Assembly: GCF_002723915.1 (NCBI RefSeq)
Contig: NZ_BEWL01000017.1
Coordinates: forward strand, 1-48,324
Direction: 5' to 3'
Source of the DNA: Gluconobacter albidus
Lineage (GTDB): Bacteria; Pseudomonadota; Alphaproteobacteria; Acetobacterales; Acetobacteraceae
Length of the DNA stretch: 48,324 nt
The position numbers were made by a program, and so were the translations under genes. The notes beneath the pieces were generated by a model. The model was not told the DNA's origin. It did not search any database and was given only the letters and a program-made list of their open reading frames with translations. Below are positions 16,421-24,919 of this stretch, piece after piece (positions within the stretch are counted from its first letter, which is position 1; every line of letters starts with the position of its first letter).

Positions 16421-19400
16421 TCAGACGGTAAAGTATTTTGCCCGAGGATTCAGCATCACAAGGGCTGATGTCGACTGTTCCGGGTGCAACTGATAGCCGT
16501 CCGAAAGCGACACGCCGATGCGTTCGGCATCCAGCATTTTCAGGATCGGTTCCTGATCCTCCAGGCGCGGGCAGGCGGGATAACCGAAGGAATAGCGCGA
16601 GCCGCGATAGGACTGTGAGAGCAGCTTTTCCATGTCGCGGTTGTCATCGCCCGCGAAGCCCAGTTCGGCGCGAATGCGCTTGTGGGTGTATTCCGCCATG
16701 GCTTCCGCCATCTCGACCGACAGGCCATGCAGGTACAGATAGTCCTGATAGCGGTTGTCCTCGAACCACACCCGCGCCAGATCGGACGCTTTCTGCCCGA
16801 CCGTTACGACCTGAAGCCCAACCACATCGCGCACGTCATCGCTGATGTCCCGCACGAAATCGGCGATGCACTCGCCGTCGTCCTTGGGCTGGCGCGGCAT
16901 GGCAAAGCGTGCGGCTTCCGTTTTGCCGTCCTCTTCGAACAGCACGAGATCGTTCCCGTCGCCCGCCGCCTTCCAGTACCCGTAAATCGCCTGCGGCCGG
17001 ATGATGTCCTGTTCAGCACTCAGCGCCAGCATCCGCTTGAGCACGGGGCGCAGTTCGATCTTGGCGTATTCCATGAATTCGTCGAGAGAGCGCCCCTGTT
17101 TCCTGAAGCCCCACTGAAACTGGTACAGTGACCGTTCATTGAGAAACGGCAGAACCGCATTCGGCGTCGCTTCCAGAACCCGTGCTCCCCAGAACGGTGG
17201 CGTAATGACAGGCTCGGAGCCTGAAATGCGCTCACGCCGGGCTTTTGCAGCGTCACGATCCACCTCACCAAAGCCCCGCGTTTCCGCGATTTCCGGCGCG
17301 CGTTCCGTCTTTCGGCTCGCCTGGCTGGCGCGGCGCGTCTGGATAGCGCCCAGATAGGAATCGAGGTCGTTGTTGGCAATTTTGTCCATCAGGCCCAGAC
17401 CGTCGAACGCATCGCGCGCATACGCTACACGTCCCGGTTCACCGGCACCGTAGGAGCGGGCGCATTCTTCCTCGACGTAATTCCGCGTCAGGGCCGCGCC
17501 GCCAAGAATAACCGGAAGGTCAAAGCCCTGACGGTGCATTTCCGCGAGATTTTCGCGCATGATAACCGTGGATTTCACCAGAAGCCCGGACATGCCCAGC
17601 GCATCGGCGTTATGTTCCTTCACGGCCGCAATCATGTCCGCCAGTGGCACCTTGATGCCCAGATTGATGACCCGGTAGCCGTTATTGGTCAGGATGATGT
17701 CCACAAGGTTCTTGCCGATATCGTGCACGTCACCTTTGACGGTGGCGAGCACCATCGTGCCGCGATGCTGGCCTTCCGTGCGCTCCATATGTGGCTCAAG
17801 CCAGGCGACGGCAGTCTTCATCGTCTCGGCGGACTGCAAAACGAACGGAAGCTGCATCTTGCCCGAACCGAACAGCTCGCCCACAACCTTCATGCCGTCC
17901 AGCAGAACATTGTTGATGATATCGAGCGGCGGCATTTCCGCCATCGCATCTTCCAGATCCTGCTCGATGCCCTTGCGGTCACCGTCCACGATCCGGTCCT
18001 TCAGACGTCCTGCGGGTGTTTCCGCACGACGCTTTTTGACGGCATCGGCGGCTTTCCGGCCCGCAAACAGTTCCAGCAGCTTCTGGAGCGGATCGTAGTC
18101 TTCGGTGCGACGGTCGAAGATCAGATCTTCCGCAACCTTGACCTCTTCAGCAGCGATCAGATGCAGCGGACGGATCTTGGAGACATGCACGATCGCGCCC
18201 GTCATGCCCGCCTTGACGGCATGGTCGAGAAACACCGAGTTCAGCACCGCACGCGCAGCCGGGTTCAGACCGAAGGAAATGTTCGACAGGCCGAGAATGA
18301 TCTGGATGTCGGGGAATTTGTCGCGGATCAGCTTGATGCCTTCAAGCGTCCACTGCCCGAGCTTGCGGTCATCTTCCACGCCCGTCGCGATGGTGAAGGT
18401 CAGCGGGTCGATCATCAGGTCAGACTGCGGCAGCCCGTACTGGGTGCAGGCGAAATCAACCAGACGTTCGGCAATGCGCAGCTTGTCCTGCGGCTCCTTC
18501 GCCATGCCGACTTCGTCGATCGTCAGTGCAATCATCGCCGCGCCGAACTTGCGGGCCAGCTTCATGCGGTCATGGGCCTGCTGCTCACCATCCTCGAAAT
18601 TGATCGAGTTGATGATCGGCTTGCCCCCATGCAGCTTGAGCGCGGCCTCAATGACGGGGGTTTCGGTGGAATCGATCACCAGCGGCGCATTCACAGACGA
18701 CGTGAAGCGTGTGACGACCTCGTTCATTTCACGGACTTCATCCCGTCCGACGAATGCCGTGCAGATGTCGAGCGCATTGGAGCCCTCGGCGGCCTGTTCA
18801 CGACCGATGGCGACGCAGCCGTCCCAGTCATTGGCTTCCTGAAGCTCGCGCCATTTCTTGGAGCCATTGGCGTTGCAGCGCTCGCCGATGGAGAAATAGC
18901 TGTTCTCCTGACGGAGCGGTGTCTGGGTGTAGAGGCTGGATACCGACGGCATCCAGACCGTGCTGCGCTTGACCGGGGCAGGGCGCAGTTTCGTGCCACC
19001 AAGACGACGCAGCATCCCGTCCAGCGCCTGAATATGCGGCGTGGATGTGCCACAGCAGCCGCCAATCAGGTTCAACCCGTCTTCCTTGACGAAGCGCTCC
19101 ATCCAGACGGCCATTTCTTCGGGGCTGAGCGGATAGACGGTCTTGCCGTCCACAAGCTCGGGCAGGCCGGCATTGGGCTGCATGGAAATGAGGCCAGGCC
19201 AGTTTTCTGACAGCCAGCGCACATGCTCGCCCATTTCCTGCGGGCCGGTCGCGCAGTTCAGGCCGAGTGAGGGGACGTCCAGCGCCTGAACGGTGGTGGC
19301 GGCCGCGGCGATATCGGGGCCGACCAGCAACGTACCGGTGGTCTCGACCGTCACCTGCACGAAGATCGGCGCATCCGAACCCAGTTCGATCCGCGCAATC

Positions 19401-19927
19401 TTGGCAGCATTCACGGCCGCCTTGATCTGAAGCGTGTCCTGACACGTCTCGATCAGGAACCCGTCCACGCCACCGTCGAGCAGGCCACGGCACTGTTCGA
19501 CCAGACCGGCTTCCAGATCGTCATAAGCAATGTTGCCCAGCGTCGGCAGCTTCGTGCCCGGACCGATGGAGCCCATGACGTAGCGGTGCCGTCCGTCGGA
19601 GAACGTTTCGGCCGCCTCACGGGCCAGCGTCGCAGCCGTACGGTTGATTTCGCGTGTACGGTCCTGCAGCCCGAACTCCGCCAGCGTGACGATGGAGCCG
19701 CCGAACGTGTTCGTCTCCACCATGTCCGCACCGGCTTCGAAATAGCCGCGATGGATTTCGCGGACGAGTTCCGGACGCGAAAGGTTCAGGATTTCCGTAC
19801 AGTTTTCCTGCCCCCAGTAATCGCGCTCGACTTCGAGATCCAGCATCTGCACCCGGGACCCCATACCGCCATCACAGAGCAGGACCTGATCGGCGAGGGC
19901 GTCAAGCAGATGGGGGCGTGAGGACAT
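16421..19927 (-). CDS. metH: Cobalamin-dependent methionine synthase
   Basis: 1168 residues, close to E. coli MetH (1227), with all four modules. The homocysteine-binding barrel has Zn ligands in GLNCATGP (about 224) and GGCCGTST (about 291-292). The methyl-THF (pterin) domain has [14 protein letters not shown] and [10 protein letters not shown]. The B12 domain has [13 protein letters not shown] (His about 730, the lower cobalt ligand), then the C-terminal AdoMet reactivation domain with [16 protein letters not shown] and [15 protein letters not shown]. It makes methionine from homocysteine and 5-methyl-THF. It heads a likely metH-purU transcript. The leader has a strong hairpin at 19963-19978 and no obvious cobalamin riboswitch. 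A CobW-like gene is divergent. Confidence 0.96.
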   Translation of the reverse strand: MSSRPHLLDALADQVLLCDGGMGSRVQMLDLEVERDYWGQENCTEILNLSRPELVREIHRGYFEAGADMVETNTFGGSIVTLAEFGLQDRTREINRTAATLAREAAETFSDGRHRYVMGSIGPGTKLPTLGNIAYDDLEAGLVEQCRGLLDGGVDGFLIETCQDTLQIKAAVNAAKIARIELGSDAPIFVQVTVETTGTLLVGPDIAAAATTVQALDVPSLGLNCATGPQEMGEHVRWLSENWPGLISMQPNAGLPELVDGKTVYPLSPEEMAVWMERFVKEDGLNLIGGCCGTSTPHIQALDGMLRRLGGTKLRPAPVKRSTVWMPSVSSLYTQTPLRQENSYFSIGERCNANGSKKWRELQEANDWDGCVAIGREQAAEGSNALDICTAFVGRDEVREMNEVVTRFTSSVNAPLVIDSTETPVIEAALKLHGGKPIINSINFEDGEQQAHDRMKLARKFGAAMIALTIDEVGMAKEPQDKLRIAERLVDFACTQYGLPQSDLMIDPLTFTIATGVEDDRKLGQWTLEGIKLIRDKFPDIQIILGLSNISFGLNPAARAVLNSVFLDHAVKAGMTGAIVHVSKIRPLHLIAAEEVKVAEDLIFDRRTEDYDPLQKLLELFAGRKAADAVKKRRAETPAGRLKDRIVDGDRKGIEQDLEDAMAEMPPLDIINNVLLDGMKVVGELFGSGKMQLPFVLQSAETMKTAVAWLEPHMERTEGQHRGTMVLATVKGDVHDIGKNLVDIILTNNGYRVINLGIKVPLADMIAAVKEHNADALGMSGLLVKSTVIMRENLAEMHRQGFDLPVILGGAALTRNYVEEECARSYGAGEPGRVAYARDAFDGLGLMDKIANNDLDSYLGAIQTRRASQASRKTERAPEIAETRGFGEVDRDAAKARRERISGSEPVITPPFWGARVLEATPNAVLPFLNERSLYQFQWGFRKQGRSLDEFMEYAKIELRPVLKRMLALSAEQDIIRPQAIYGYWKAAGDGNDLVLFEEDGKTEAARFAMPRQPKDDGECIADFVRDISDDVRDVVGLQVVTVGQKASDLARVWFEDNRYQDYLYLHGLSVEMAEAMAEYTHKRIRAELGFAGDDNRDMEKLLSQSYRGSRYSFGYPACPRLEDQEPILKMLDAERIGVSLSDGYQLHPEQSTSALVMLNPRAKYFTV

Positions 19928-19962
19928 GGGCAGCAGGCTCTGTAACTGGAAAGGACGGGAGA

Positions 19963-19978
19963 CGGGTTCGGGAACCCG
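19963..19978 (-). promoter_or_regulatory. Hairpin in the metH leader
   Basis: A perfect 7-base inverted repeat (CGGGTTC and GAACCCG, 2-base gap) lies 36 bases upstream of the metH start. It is preceded on the minus strand by GGAGGCGCTGCC. That string loosely recalls the GGAGCGCUGC core of S-adenosylhomocysteine riboswitches, but the matching downstream pairings are not convincing. It is recorded as a leader hairpin that might affect translation or attenuation. Confidence 0.3.
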
Positions 19979-20133
19979 CGATCAAGGCAGCGCCTCCATA
20001 CACAGCGAGAGGCAGGGACGGTGTAGCAAAACGCCTGCGCGGCGGCAAAGAATCCCGGACAGGAAAATCGGGGCATAAAATAGGGGACATGAAAATGCTG
20101 CCCGGTTGCGCTGGCCCTGCTAAAGAGGATGCA

Positions 20134-20496
20134 ATGACCGCGTCCCGCACGTCCCTGATCCCCCTGAACTTCCTGTCCGGAGCGTCTTCATGGCCGGAAG
20201 AGCGCAGACGTCATGCGCTGCTCATCGGCAACGCACGTCCTGAGGAGGCGTGGGGCGATGTCGCCGCCATTCCCGCACCGTCGCCCTTCAGGAACCGCCA
20301 CGCTACGGGATGCCTGTGTTGCAGCCGTGATCCGGTGGCCATGGTTCTGGCACAGGCTTTCCAGGACCGCGTGACGGGCAGACGCCCGTTTTTTCACGAA
20401 GTGGCGGTTCTGACTGCCCCGCAGGAGATGTCGGCGCTCCGGCAGCAGCTTGAAAATGACGTGCTGGTCCGGGCGCGTTACCGGCTTGTGTCCTGA
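20134..20496 (+). CDS. Degenerate CobW/G3E-GTPase-like protein lacking the P-loop
   Basis: 120 residues from ATG 20134, with AGAGGA just upstream; the longer frame to 19918 overlaps metH and is not protein-like. TGCLCCSRDPVAMVLAQAFQDRVTGRRPFFHEVAVLTA matches the CxCC metal site and following helix of COG0523/CobW GTPases. The end, LENDVLVRARYRLVS, matches the segment just after. The N-terminal SLIPLNFLSGASSWPEERR sits where CobW has TGFLGAGKTT, but the Walker A Gly/Lys/Thr are gone, and the protein stops before the base-recognition and C-terminal domains. It could keep only the CxCC metal site (residues 59-63). It is divergent from metH, whose enzyme needs Zn and B12. Function unknown. Confidence 0.65.
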   Translation: MTASRTSLIPLNFLSGASSWPEERRRHALLIGNARPEEAWGDVAAIPAPSPFRNRHATGCLCCSRDPVAMVLAQAFQDRVTGRRPFFHEVAVLTAPQEMSALRQQLENDVLVRARYRLVS

Positions 20497-20575
20497 AGCC
20501 GGTGGTTTCTGTCTTCTGGAACGCTTCAGCAGTTCGGGTCTATGCTCGCTGGGGACTTCGGGATAACTGGACGAC

Positions 20576-21217
20576 ATGACGACAGACGCACAACAGGATG
20601 GCGAACAGGACGGGCCGCTGCGGCAGCGCAAGAAGGACCGCACCCATGCCGCGCTGGTGCGCGAAGCCATGCGCCTGTTTTCGACTTATGGTTATGAAGA
20701 AACGTCCGTCGATGAAATTGCAGAAGCCGCGCAGATCTCGCGTCGGACGCTCTTTCGTTATTTTCCGGGCAAGGCCGATATCATTCTCGCCTGGACCCAC
20801 GGCGTTACAACGATCCTGACCGATGCCATTCGCGCCGTGCCGCTGGACGTTCCGCTACAGGACGCCGTTCTGGCAGGGCTTGTGCCGGTCGTCGCCTGTT
20901 ATTCGTCCGACCGGATGGATGCCTATGGGGTCGTCAGGCTGGTGGAACAGACGCCCGCGCTGCGTGACATGGCCCTGCGTCGCTATTCCGAATGGGAGGA
21001 AACACTCGCTTCCGCCCTGATCGCCCGCTTGCCCGCCACCGAAATGCCGTCCCTCGTGGCCCGTTTGCTGGCCCGGACGGCGATTGCGACGTTCCGGACG
21101 GCTCTGGACGAATGGGTCAAGACCGAAGGCCGGTCGGATCTTGAAACCATCCTGCGCCGGACCTTCACGCTTCAGCCCCTGCTGTGGCAGAACGATTTCC
21201 CGATGAGTTCAGGCTGA
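20576..21217 (+). CDS. TetR-family transcriptional regulator
   Basis: 213 residues. The TetR N-terminal helix-turn-helix occupies about 20-66: RTHAALVREAMRLFSTYGYEETSVDEIAEAAQISRRTLFRYFPGKADII. The remaining helical part is the ligand/dimerisation domain; LVEQTPALRDMALRRYSEWE recalls regulators of the AcrR C-terminal type seen in actinobacteria and alphaproteobacteria. It is convergent with the siderophore-type receptor, ending 7 bases before that gene's stop, so it is not an obvious divergent regulator of it. The CobW-like gene lies 79 bases upstream in the same direction. Target and effector are unknown. Confidence 0.88.
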   Translation: MTTDAQQDGEQDGPLRQRKKDRTHAALVREAMRLFSTYGYEETSVDEIAEAAQISRRTLFRYFPGKADIILAWTHGVTTILTDAIRAVPLDVPLQDAVLAGLVPVVACYSSDRMDAYGVVRLVEQTPALRDMALRRYSEWEETLASALIARLPATEMPSLVARLLARTAIATFRTALDEWVKTEGRSDLETILRRTFTLQPLLWQNDFPMSSG

Positions 21218-21224
21218 ACCCCGC

Positions 21225-23432
21225 TCAGAGGTCCAGCTCGATGCTGAAATGGTACGTCCGTGGCAGACCGGCCACGGCAGAGTTGGTGGCGTTGCTGACG
21301 CCATTGATGCTGGATGGATAGACGGAAGCCCAGTAGCTCTGGTTCGTCACGTTGTTCACACCAAAGCGGAACACCAGCGGCTGGCCATAGGCATGGGTCG
21401 CGTACCGTGCGCCCAGATCCAGCGTGACGTAAGACGGCGCAAAGGTCGTGTTGTAAACATTGGCAGCGCGACGGCCCATATAATGAACATTCGCGTTGAC
21501 GGCCGCGCCTTTGAGAAACGGCAGGCGATAATCCAGCAATGCATTCGCCATCAGTGGCGGGACGCCCACAACCTGCTTGTTGGCCGTCAGCGACGATCCC
21601 GTGCCCAGCATCTGGGCATCAAGCCATGTCATGCCACCAAGAAATGTCAGATTATCGGTGATATTGCCCGATGCCTGAAATTCGACGCCATAGTTCCGCT
21701 GCGTGCCGTAATTCGCATAGACATGCGTCACAGGGTCCGTGAAGCCGAACGGACGTGACATGCGGAAGCCCGCAATGTTGACCTGCATGCGCTTGGCGAT
21801 CAGGATTTTGTAGCCGACTTCATATTCTTCCGACCGCAGCGGTGCCGTGACGTCATTCACGTTGACCGACCCCACCGGGGCGGTCGTTCCCGCCTGTAGC
21901 GAACGTCCCCATGTGAAATACAGCGTCTGGCTGTCCGTCGGCTTGTACATCAGGCTCGTCATCGGGCTGAATGCGGCGGCGCGTGTGTAGCTGGATGTCT
22001 TGGTGCCCGTCTTGGCGTAGTTGTTGGTGCTCAGCCAGCTCCAGGCGAGGGAGCCCATGATCGACCAGTGCTTGCCCAGCGAAATGGTATCGCCTGCCAG
22101 CAGCGACTGGTTCATCGTATCAGCGGATTTGTAGCGGCCGGAATAATAAGGCTGAACGCTTGAGAAGCTCTTGGGATGGCCGATCGTGGCCTCCCCCAGT
22201 GTCAGGGTGCCGGTGGAAGAGGTGGGGTTGTAGTTCCCCATCACATAGCCATTCGTGCCGAGTTCGATCTGGTGCCGCAGCGGACCGGTGCGGAATTTGC
22301 CGTTCAGGTAAGCCATGTTGCTCCCTGCAACGAAATCATTGGCCGTGAGGGCCGCGGAAATCGTCTGGCGGTAGAGGCCCGAGGAATTCAGAAGCTGGTT
22401 GGACGTGCTGAAGACATTGCGCGCCGCATTCTGCCACAGACCGCCCAGCTTGAGGCTCCAGTTGTCGTTGAAATTATGGATGATCTTGGCCAGAGCCGTA
22501 TCGGTTTCCATGTTGTAGCCCGCCTGAGGCTGGCCATAACCCTTCTGGCTCAGGTCCGGTGCCTGGGGGAGCTGGATTGCGGTGCTGTAGGCGAAACCGC
22601 CCGGATAGCCGCGCTCGGCATAGGTGTACTGGCTGGCATCGAGCTGGATGACAGTCTTGTCCGAGAGGTGAATGTCGAAATCGCCACTGACGAGGTCACG
22701 CCGAAGATGCGAACCTTCGACATAGCCTTCGCCGTTCTGGTTCAGCAGGTTGAGGCGGTATCCGAACCACCTGTTTTTTCCTACGCGCCCCGAGACATCC
22801 GCGCTCTCCAGAGGAGAACCGATGGAATCCGTCCCCACGACAAAGCGTTCGGTCATACGGTCCGTCGGACGCTTGAGCGTGAAGTCGAACGTGCCAGCCG
22901 GGTTCTGCGGCCCGTAAAGCGCGCCTGCCAGACCGTTCAGAACCTGAAGGCTGTCGAACTGTTCGGCGGCGTAGGGCGTGGTGATGACCATGTTCAGCCC
23001 GTCCATGCGGGTGTTGGCAATCACATCGCCTTCAAAGCCACGGGACTGGGGCCGGCTGGTATTTGGATCCCCGCGCATTTCAAGCTGGGCGGACGGCACA
23101 TACGCTACGAGATCATTAATATTGCGGCTCTGTTGGTTCACCAGCACATCATGCGGGACAACCATGATGGACATGGGGGTGTCCAGCACCGGACGTGTTC
23201 CAAGTGGCCCCAGCGCCACGTCTTTGTTCAGATAATCCGCAGCGGTTCCGGAGCCGTTGCGGCTGTGAACCGTGATTGTTTCGGGTTTTGGTGCAGGCGA
23301 TGCGGTGTGGGGTGACGACGCAGCCGCGGTCGTCTTGGGCTTGGGGGCCGGTTGTGTCTCGGCTGCAAAGGCGGGCATACTGCTCAGGACAGATCCGGAA
23401 AGAAGACAAAGCAGCAGACGTGCGGATTTCAT
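21225..23432 (-). CDS. TonB-dependent siderophore receptor
   Basis: A 735-residue outer-membrane receptor. The signal peptide is MKSARLLLCLLSGSVLSSMPAFA. A Pro/Ala/Thr linker precedes the plug with TITVHSRNGSGTAADYL and TPMSIMVVPHDVLVNQQSRNINDLVAYVPSAQ, the pattern of FhuA/FhuE/FpvA-type ferric siderophore receptors. SRGFEGDVIANTRMDGLN and GLAGALYGPQNPAGTFDFTLKRPT are further family blocks. The barrel ends YHFSIELDL. AGGA lies 6 bases upstream of the ATG. A weak Fur-like sequence, TCAAAATGATTCGCCA, lies about 65 bases upstream (near 23496-23511). No siderophore synthesis or permease gene is adjacent. The ferric ligand is unknown. Confidence 0.88.
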   Translation of the reverse strand: MKSARLLLCLLSGSVLSSMPAFAAETQPAPKPKTTAAASSPHTASPAPKPETITVHSRNGSGTAADYLNKDVALGPLGTRPVLDTPMSIMVVPHDVLVNQQSRNINDLVAYVPSAQLEMRGDPNTSRPQSRGFEGDVIANTRMDGLNMVITTPYAAEQFDSLQVLNGLAGALYGPQNPAGTFDFTLKRPTDRMTERFVVGTDSIGSPLESADVSGRVGKNRWFGYRLNLLNQNGEGYVEGSHLRRDLVSGDFDIHLSDKTVIQLDASQYTYAERGYPGGFAYSTAIQLPQAPDLSQKGYGQPQAGYNMETDTALAKIIHNFNDNWSLKLGGLWQNAARNVFSTSNQLLNSSGLYRQTISAALTANDFVAGSNMAYLNGKFRTGPLRHQIELGTNGYVMGNYNPTSSTGTLTLGEATIGHPKSFSSVQPYYSGRYKSADTMNQSLLAGDTISLGKHWSIMGSLAWSWLSTNNYAKTGTKTSSYTRAAAFSPMTSLMYKPTDSQTLYFTWGRSLQAGTTAPVGSVNVNDVTAPLRSEEYEVGYKILIAKRMQVNIAGFRMSRPFGFTDPVTHVYANYGTQRNYGVEFQASGNITDNLTFLGGMTWLDAQMLGTGSSLTANKQVVGVPPLMANALLDYRLPFLKGAAVNANVHYMGRRAANVYNTTFAPSYVTLDLGARYATHAYGQPLVFRFGVNNVTNQSYWASVYPSSINGVSNATNSAVAGLPRTYHFSIELDL

Positions 23433-23748
23433 GAGCGGTCCTGATCAGTCGGTATGGGTAGGCTGATGTCTCCTGTCCACATTATGGCACTGAGTGTCAA
23501 AATGATTCGCCAGTTTTAGCGCCGGTATCCTGTGCGTTTCCCCATGACTGTTTCCTGAAAGACACAGACGGGGAGGGCCTGTCCCCACAGAGGGTGGCTT
23601 GGGATTTACATCTGGATCGGACAATCAAAACCACAGACCGTCTGCCGGAAAAAGGAAGGCTTATTTTTCATTAATCTTTCATTAATTTTTTATTGATGTC
23701 ACCTTATGTTTTAAAGTATTTTTAAGTATTACAGCTGGATATTATGCG
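23433..23748. other. Divergent intergenic region between siderophore receptor and glycosyltransferase
   Basis: No gene is supported in these 316 bases. The left part should carry the receptor promoter, including the weak Fur-like AAAATGATT stretch near 23500. From about 23650 the sequence becomes markedly AT-rich, with a direct repeat of TTCATTAAT. That composition runs up to the glycosyltransferase start and may hold its promoter or mark a junction of acquired DNA. Confidence 0.4.
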
Positions 23749-24834
23749 ATGAAAGTTTTTGTGCAGCTTGCGTACGGTTTTGGAGGGACGGCCTGGCGGG
23801 AACGCTGGAAAGCAGGCCGCATTCTGGGGCTGAACGAGGAGCAGGCTTATGGCTACTCCCGGGCTGCCTCTGACGATGTAAAAATCGTCTATTCCGAAGA
23901 TTCGCAGGAAAATCTACCTCAGAAATTTGTGCGTTACGGCGCTCGCGCCGTGCTGGGTTTCGACTTTGTTCATGCATGGCATAACCGCAAACAACTGCTT
24001 GCGGCCGATGTGGTATGGACCCACACGGAATCGCAGATGCTGGCGGTTCTGCTGCTCTTCCGCATTCTGAGGCCGACGCAGAGGCCCAAAATTCTTGGGC
24101 AGGTCGTCTGGCTGATGGACCGGTGGCGTAAGCAGCCGTTCTGGAGACGGTGGTTTTTCCGGTTCCTTATGAAGCACCTCGATCTGCTGACTGTCCTCTC
24201 GGTCTGCAACCGTGATGACGGGCGTCAACTGTTTCCGGAGCTTCGTATCGAGCGGGTACATTTTGGTATCCGGGCGGACGACATGAAGCCGGCTCGCAAA
24301 ACCTGCCAGGGGAAAAAGCTCAAGGTTCTCTCGCTCGGGAACGATGAACACAGGGACTGGAAAACCTTTTGTGCGGCAGCGGAGGCGCTTCCGGACGTTG
24401 AGTTCAGTATTGCAAGCAGCGCTCGCGCCGCATCTGACGCGGCAAAGAATGTTCCCAACGTCGAACTGGTGCGGGCAAAAAATAATTCCGAGCTGATCGG
24501 TCTTTATTCTGAAGCTGATATTGTGGTTGTTCCTCTTCAGGACAATCGTCATGCTTCGGGCATTACCGTTGTGGAGGAAGCCATTATTCTGGGTGTTCCA
24601 GTCATTTCCTCGGATTGCGGTGGTTTGACAGATTATTTTGGCCCGGACTCCATACTTTATGTGCCGGCACAGAATCCGACAGCGCTGGCAGAGGCGATTT
24701 CCGCTGTGCGTGCTGACCCGGCTGCTGCGTTGCAAAGGGCTGAAGCCGCTCAGGAGCGGGTTCAGAACGCCATTAACTCTGTGCAATATGCCCGCAAGCA
24801 TGTTGAACTGTCACGGGAACTTCTGGACGCCTAG
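23749..24834 (+). CDS. Glycosyltransferase family 4 protein
   Basis: 361 residues. The N-terminal Rossmann-like domain begins MKVFVQLAYGFGGTAWRERW. The C-terminal GT-B domain carries LKVLSLGNDEHRDWKTFCAAAEALPDVEF, IGLYSEADIVVVPLQDNRHASGITVVEEAIILGVPVISSDCGGLTDYFGPD and LYVPAQNPTALAEAI. These are the donor-binding and EX7E-like blocks of GT4 enzymes. No signal or transmembrane segment; WRKQPFWRRWFFRFLMKHL is an amphipathic basic patch that could dock to the membrane. It probably transfers a sugar to a polysaccharide or glycolipid precursor. Donor and acceptor are unknown. No other surface-polysaccharide gene remains except the stub at 24860, so it looks like a cluster remnant or an insert. Confidence 0.85.
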   Translation: MKVFVQLAYGFGGTAWRERWKAGRILGLNEEQAYGYSRAASDDVKIVYSEDSQENLPQKFVRYGARAVLGFDFVHAWHNRKQLLAADVVWTHTESQMLAVLLLFRILRPTQRPKILGQVVWLMDRWRKQPFWRRWFFRFLMKHLDLLTVLSVCNRDDGRQLFPELRIERVHFGIRADDMKPARKTCQGKKLKVLSLGNDEHRDWKTFCAAAEALPDVEFSIASSARAASDAAKNVPNVELVRAKNNSELIGLYSEADIVVVPLQDNRHASGITVVEEAIILGVPVISSDCGGLTDYFGPDSILYVPAQNPTALAEAISAVRADPAAALQRAEAAQERVQNAINSVQYARKHVELSRELLDA

Positions 24835-24859
24835 TGCGGGGTTTCAGGGGAGTATTTCC

Positions 24860-24919
24860 ATGAAAGTGGCAGTATTCCCCACAGCTTATCCAGCAAGTCT
24901 TGCCAGTCGCGCCGTGTGA
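24860..24919 (+). pseudogene. 5' stub of a second glycosyltransferase gene, truncated at the FUSC 3' end
   Basis: Twenty-six bases after the glycosyltransferase stop, GGGGAG is followed 7-8 bases later by an ATG opening MKVAVFPTAYPASLASRAV and then TGA. The first 13 or so residues look like the start of a GT-B glycosyltransferase (compare MKVFVQLAYGFGG of the preceding gene). The remainder is the reverse complement of the FUSC C-terminal codons. This suggests that a second gene of a glycosyltransferase operon was cut off by a deletion or rearrangement near 24886-24895. It is an inference from a short stretch, supported by the ribosome-binding site. Confidence 0.5.

Noticed and set aside
17534-19210. 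558-codon open frame on the + strand
   Set aside because: It is entirely antisense to metH, whose domains are unmistakable. Long shadow frames are expected in high-GC genes with this codon usage.
19928-20133. Cobalamin riboswitch upstream of metH
   Set aside because: The B12-box consensus (GCCACTG-like) and the long multi-stem layout are absent.
19918-20133. Longer N-terminus of the CobW-like protein starting at 19918
   Set aside because: That segment overlaps the metH start, is rich in Arg/Lys/Gly without structure, and ATG 20134 has a good ribosome-binding site.
22176-23315. 379-codon open frame on the + strand
   Set aside because: It is antisense to the siderophore receptor and has no recognisable domain or ribosome-binding site.
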